Source: Endothia cerciana (lineage: Eukaryota > Ascomycota > Sordariomycetes > Diaporthales > Cryphonectriaceae). From it: a stretch of 64,000 nt of DNA. A program made the translations under genes and the position numbers. Under the pieces are notes generated by a model that was not told where the DNA came from, searched no databases, and was given only the letters and a program-made list of their open reading frames with translations. This document shows positions 63,508-64,000 of the stretch, piece by piece. Location: contig JALRMH010000016.1 in NCBI GenBank assembly GCA_026119935.1, positions 62,001-126,000 on the forward strand, read 5' to 3'. Numbering within the stretch: the stretch's first letter is position 1; every line of letters starts with the position of its first letter.

Positions 63508-64000
63508 ATGTCTGATCCGGAGGATATTGCATTGTCAATGCTCGAGTCCCCTCAACGGGATGAGGCAGGGCTCAAATCTCAGAGCCAACGTGCAGAAGAG
63601 AGCGCCATGAGCAAATCGCCCATACGAGGGGATACGCCGGGGTGAAAGCTTAAGCGTCTGTCGTAGTTCTTTGTCGTTCTTTCCTTGCTGGCCGCCCCGT
63701 TCCTCTTCGCGCTGGACAACACCATTGTCGCGAATGTCCAGGAAAACATCATCTACACGCTTGGAGGGATAGAAAAATTGCCATGGATCTCAGTCACGTT
63801 TGCTTTGGGTGCTGTTGCCGCGAACCTGTTTTGGTGCGTATTGAATCTATACGCAAATGCATTGTCGTGGCTTAGAGCACTAACGGCGAGTACAGGGGCC
63901 AATTATACTCCCGCTTCGATAGCAAGTGACTTTTCATCTCGAGCGTCGTCATATTTGAAGTCGGCTCCGCGATCTGCGGAGCCGCTCCCTGCATCGATGC
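63508..64000 (+). pseudogene. MFS transporter N-terminal part, nonsense-mutated, runs off the window
   Basis: ATG at 63508 (MSDPEDIALSMLESPQ), polar lead of 45 residues, TGA at 63643..63645, KLKRLS, TAG, then TM1 FFVVLSLLAAPFLFALDNTI with the LDNTIVA motif, VQENII, and TM2 LPWISVTFALGAVAANLFW; an intron of about 65 nt (GTGCGT...GTACAG) leads to GQLYSRFDSK, TGA, LFISSVVIFEVGSAICGAAP. DHA14-type drug antiporter; the family is the same as that of the C-terminal half at 40.1 kb, but I cannot tell whether the two were one gene. Three stops in 150 codons; not functional. The C-terminal part lies beyond 64000. Confidence 0.8.

Noticed and set aside
1..64000. CRISPR arrays, bacterial operons or riboswitches
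   Set aside because: Gene structure with spliceosomal introns is eukaryotic; no spaced direct-repeat array of CRISPR type is present.

Overview
The window looks like the genome of a filamentous ascomycete (Pezizomycotina, probably Sordariomycetes). Genes have short GT-AG introns (47-117 nt) with CTGAC/CTAAC-type branch points. The families are typical of moulds: HET domains, PNP_UDP/NB-ARC/TPR NLRs, CHAT proteases, DUF6594, SRPK-like kinases, Rhodopsin-type SAT4-family membrane proteins, a DUF3435-type recombinase. No bacterial-style operons or ribosome sites are visible. Many lost genes keep their frame except for stops that fit CpA>TpA change (CAA>TAA, CAG>TAG, TGG>TAG), as repeat-induced point mutation (RIP) would leave.

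Region A (1-17.7 kb) is a graveyard of allorecognition / innate-immunity (STAND/NLR) genes: CHAT protease copy 1 with one stop, a WD40 tail, a DUF6594 scrap, a TPR scrap, a PNP_UDP-NB-ARC-TPR NLR (1,050 codons, a single stop just before Walker B), a second DUF6594 copy, a P-loop relic, an FAD-oxidoreductase relic, a 45-bp CHAT scrap joined to a TPR array, a HET-NB-ARC gene frameshifted just before Walker B, and CHAT copy 2. Region B (17.5-27 kb) holds two related small proteins with MGxCxS N-termini, a 431-aa coiled-coil protein, ankyrin scraps, a BTB gene without a visible start, a dynamin C-terminus, a terminal-inverted-repeat element, and an orphan 276-aa gene.

Region C (28-41 kb) has a tRNA 3'-half relic, a heavily mutated DUF3435 (tyrosine recombinase) gene carrying four paired zinc-finger modules, a second member of the coiled-coil family, a protein-kinase relic, an unidentified coding relic, a transcription-factor relic and the 3' half of an MFS transporter. 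Region D (41-54 kb) has an intact SRPK-like kinase, a small secreted protein, an intact two-exon HET-domain gene (684 aa), a flavin monooxygenase relic, a 103-bp fold-back MITE and an ankyrin pseudogene. Region E (54.9-62.5 kb) is the ordinary, conserved part: an orphan protein with an HEXXH motif, a four-exon SAT4/rhodopsin-domain membrane protein, a four-exon amidase and a DHH-family exopolyphosphatase with a signal peptide. The window ends in the 5' half of another broken MFS transporter.

Taken together this is a rapidly turning-over accessory region: immune-receptor modules (sensor repeats, NB-ARC switches, HET and CHAT executioner domains) are duplicated, shuffled and inactivated next to recombinase and MITE sequences, flanked on the right by housekeeping-like genes in good repair.
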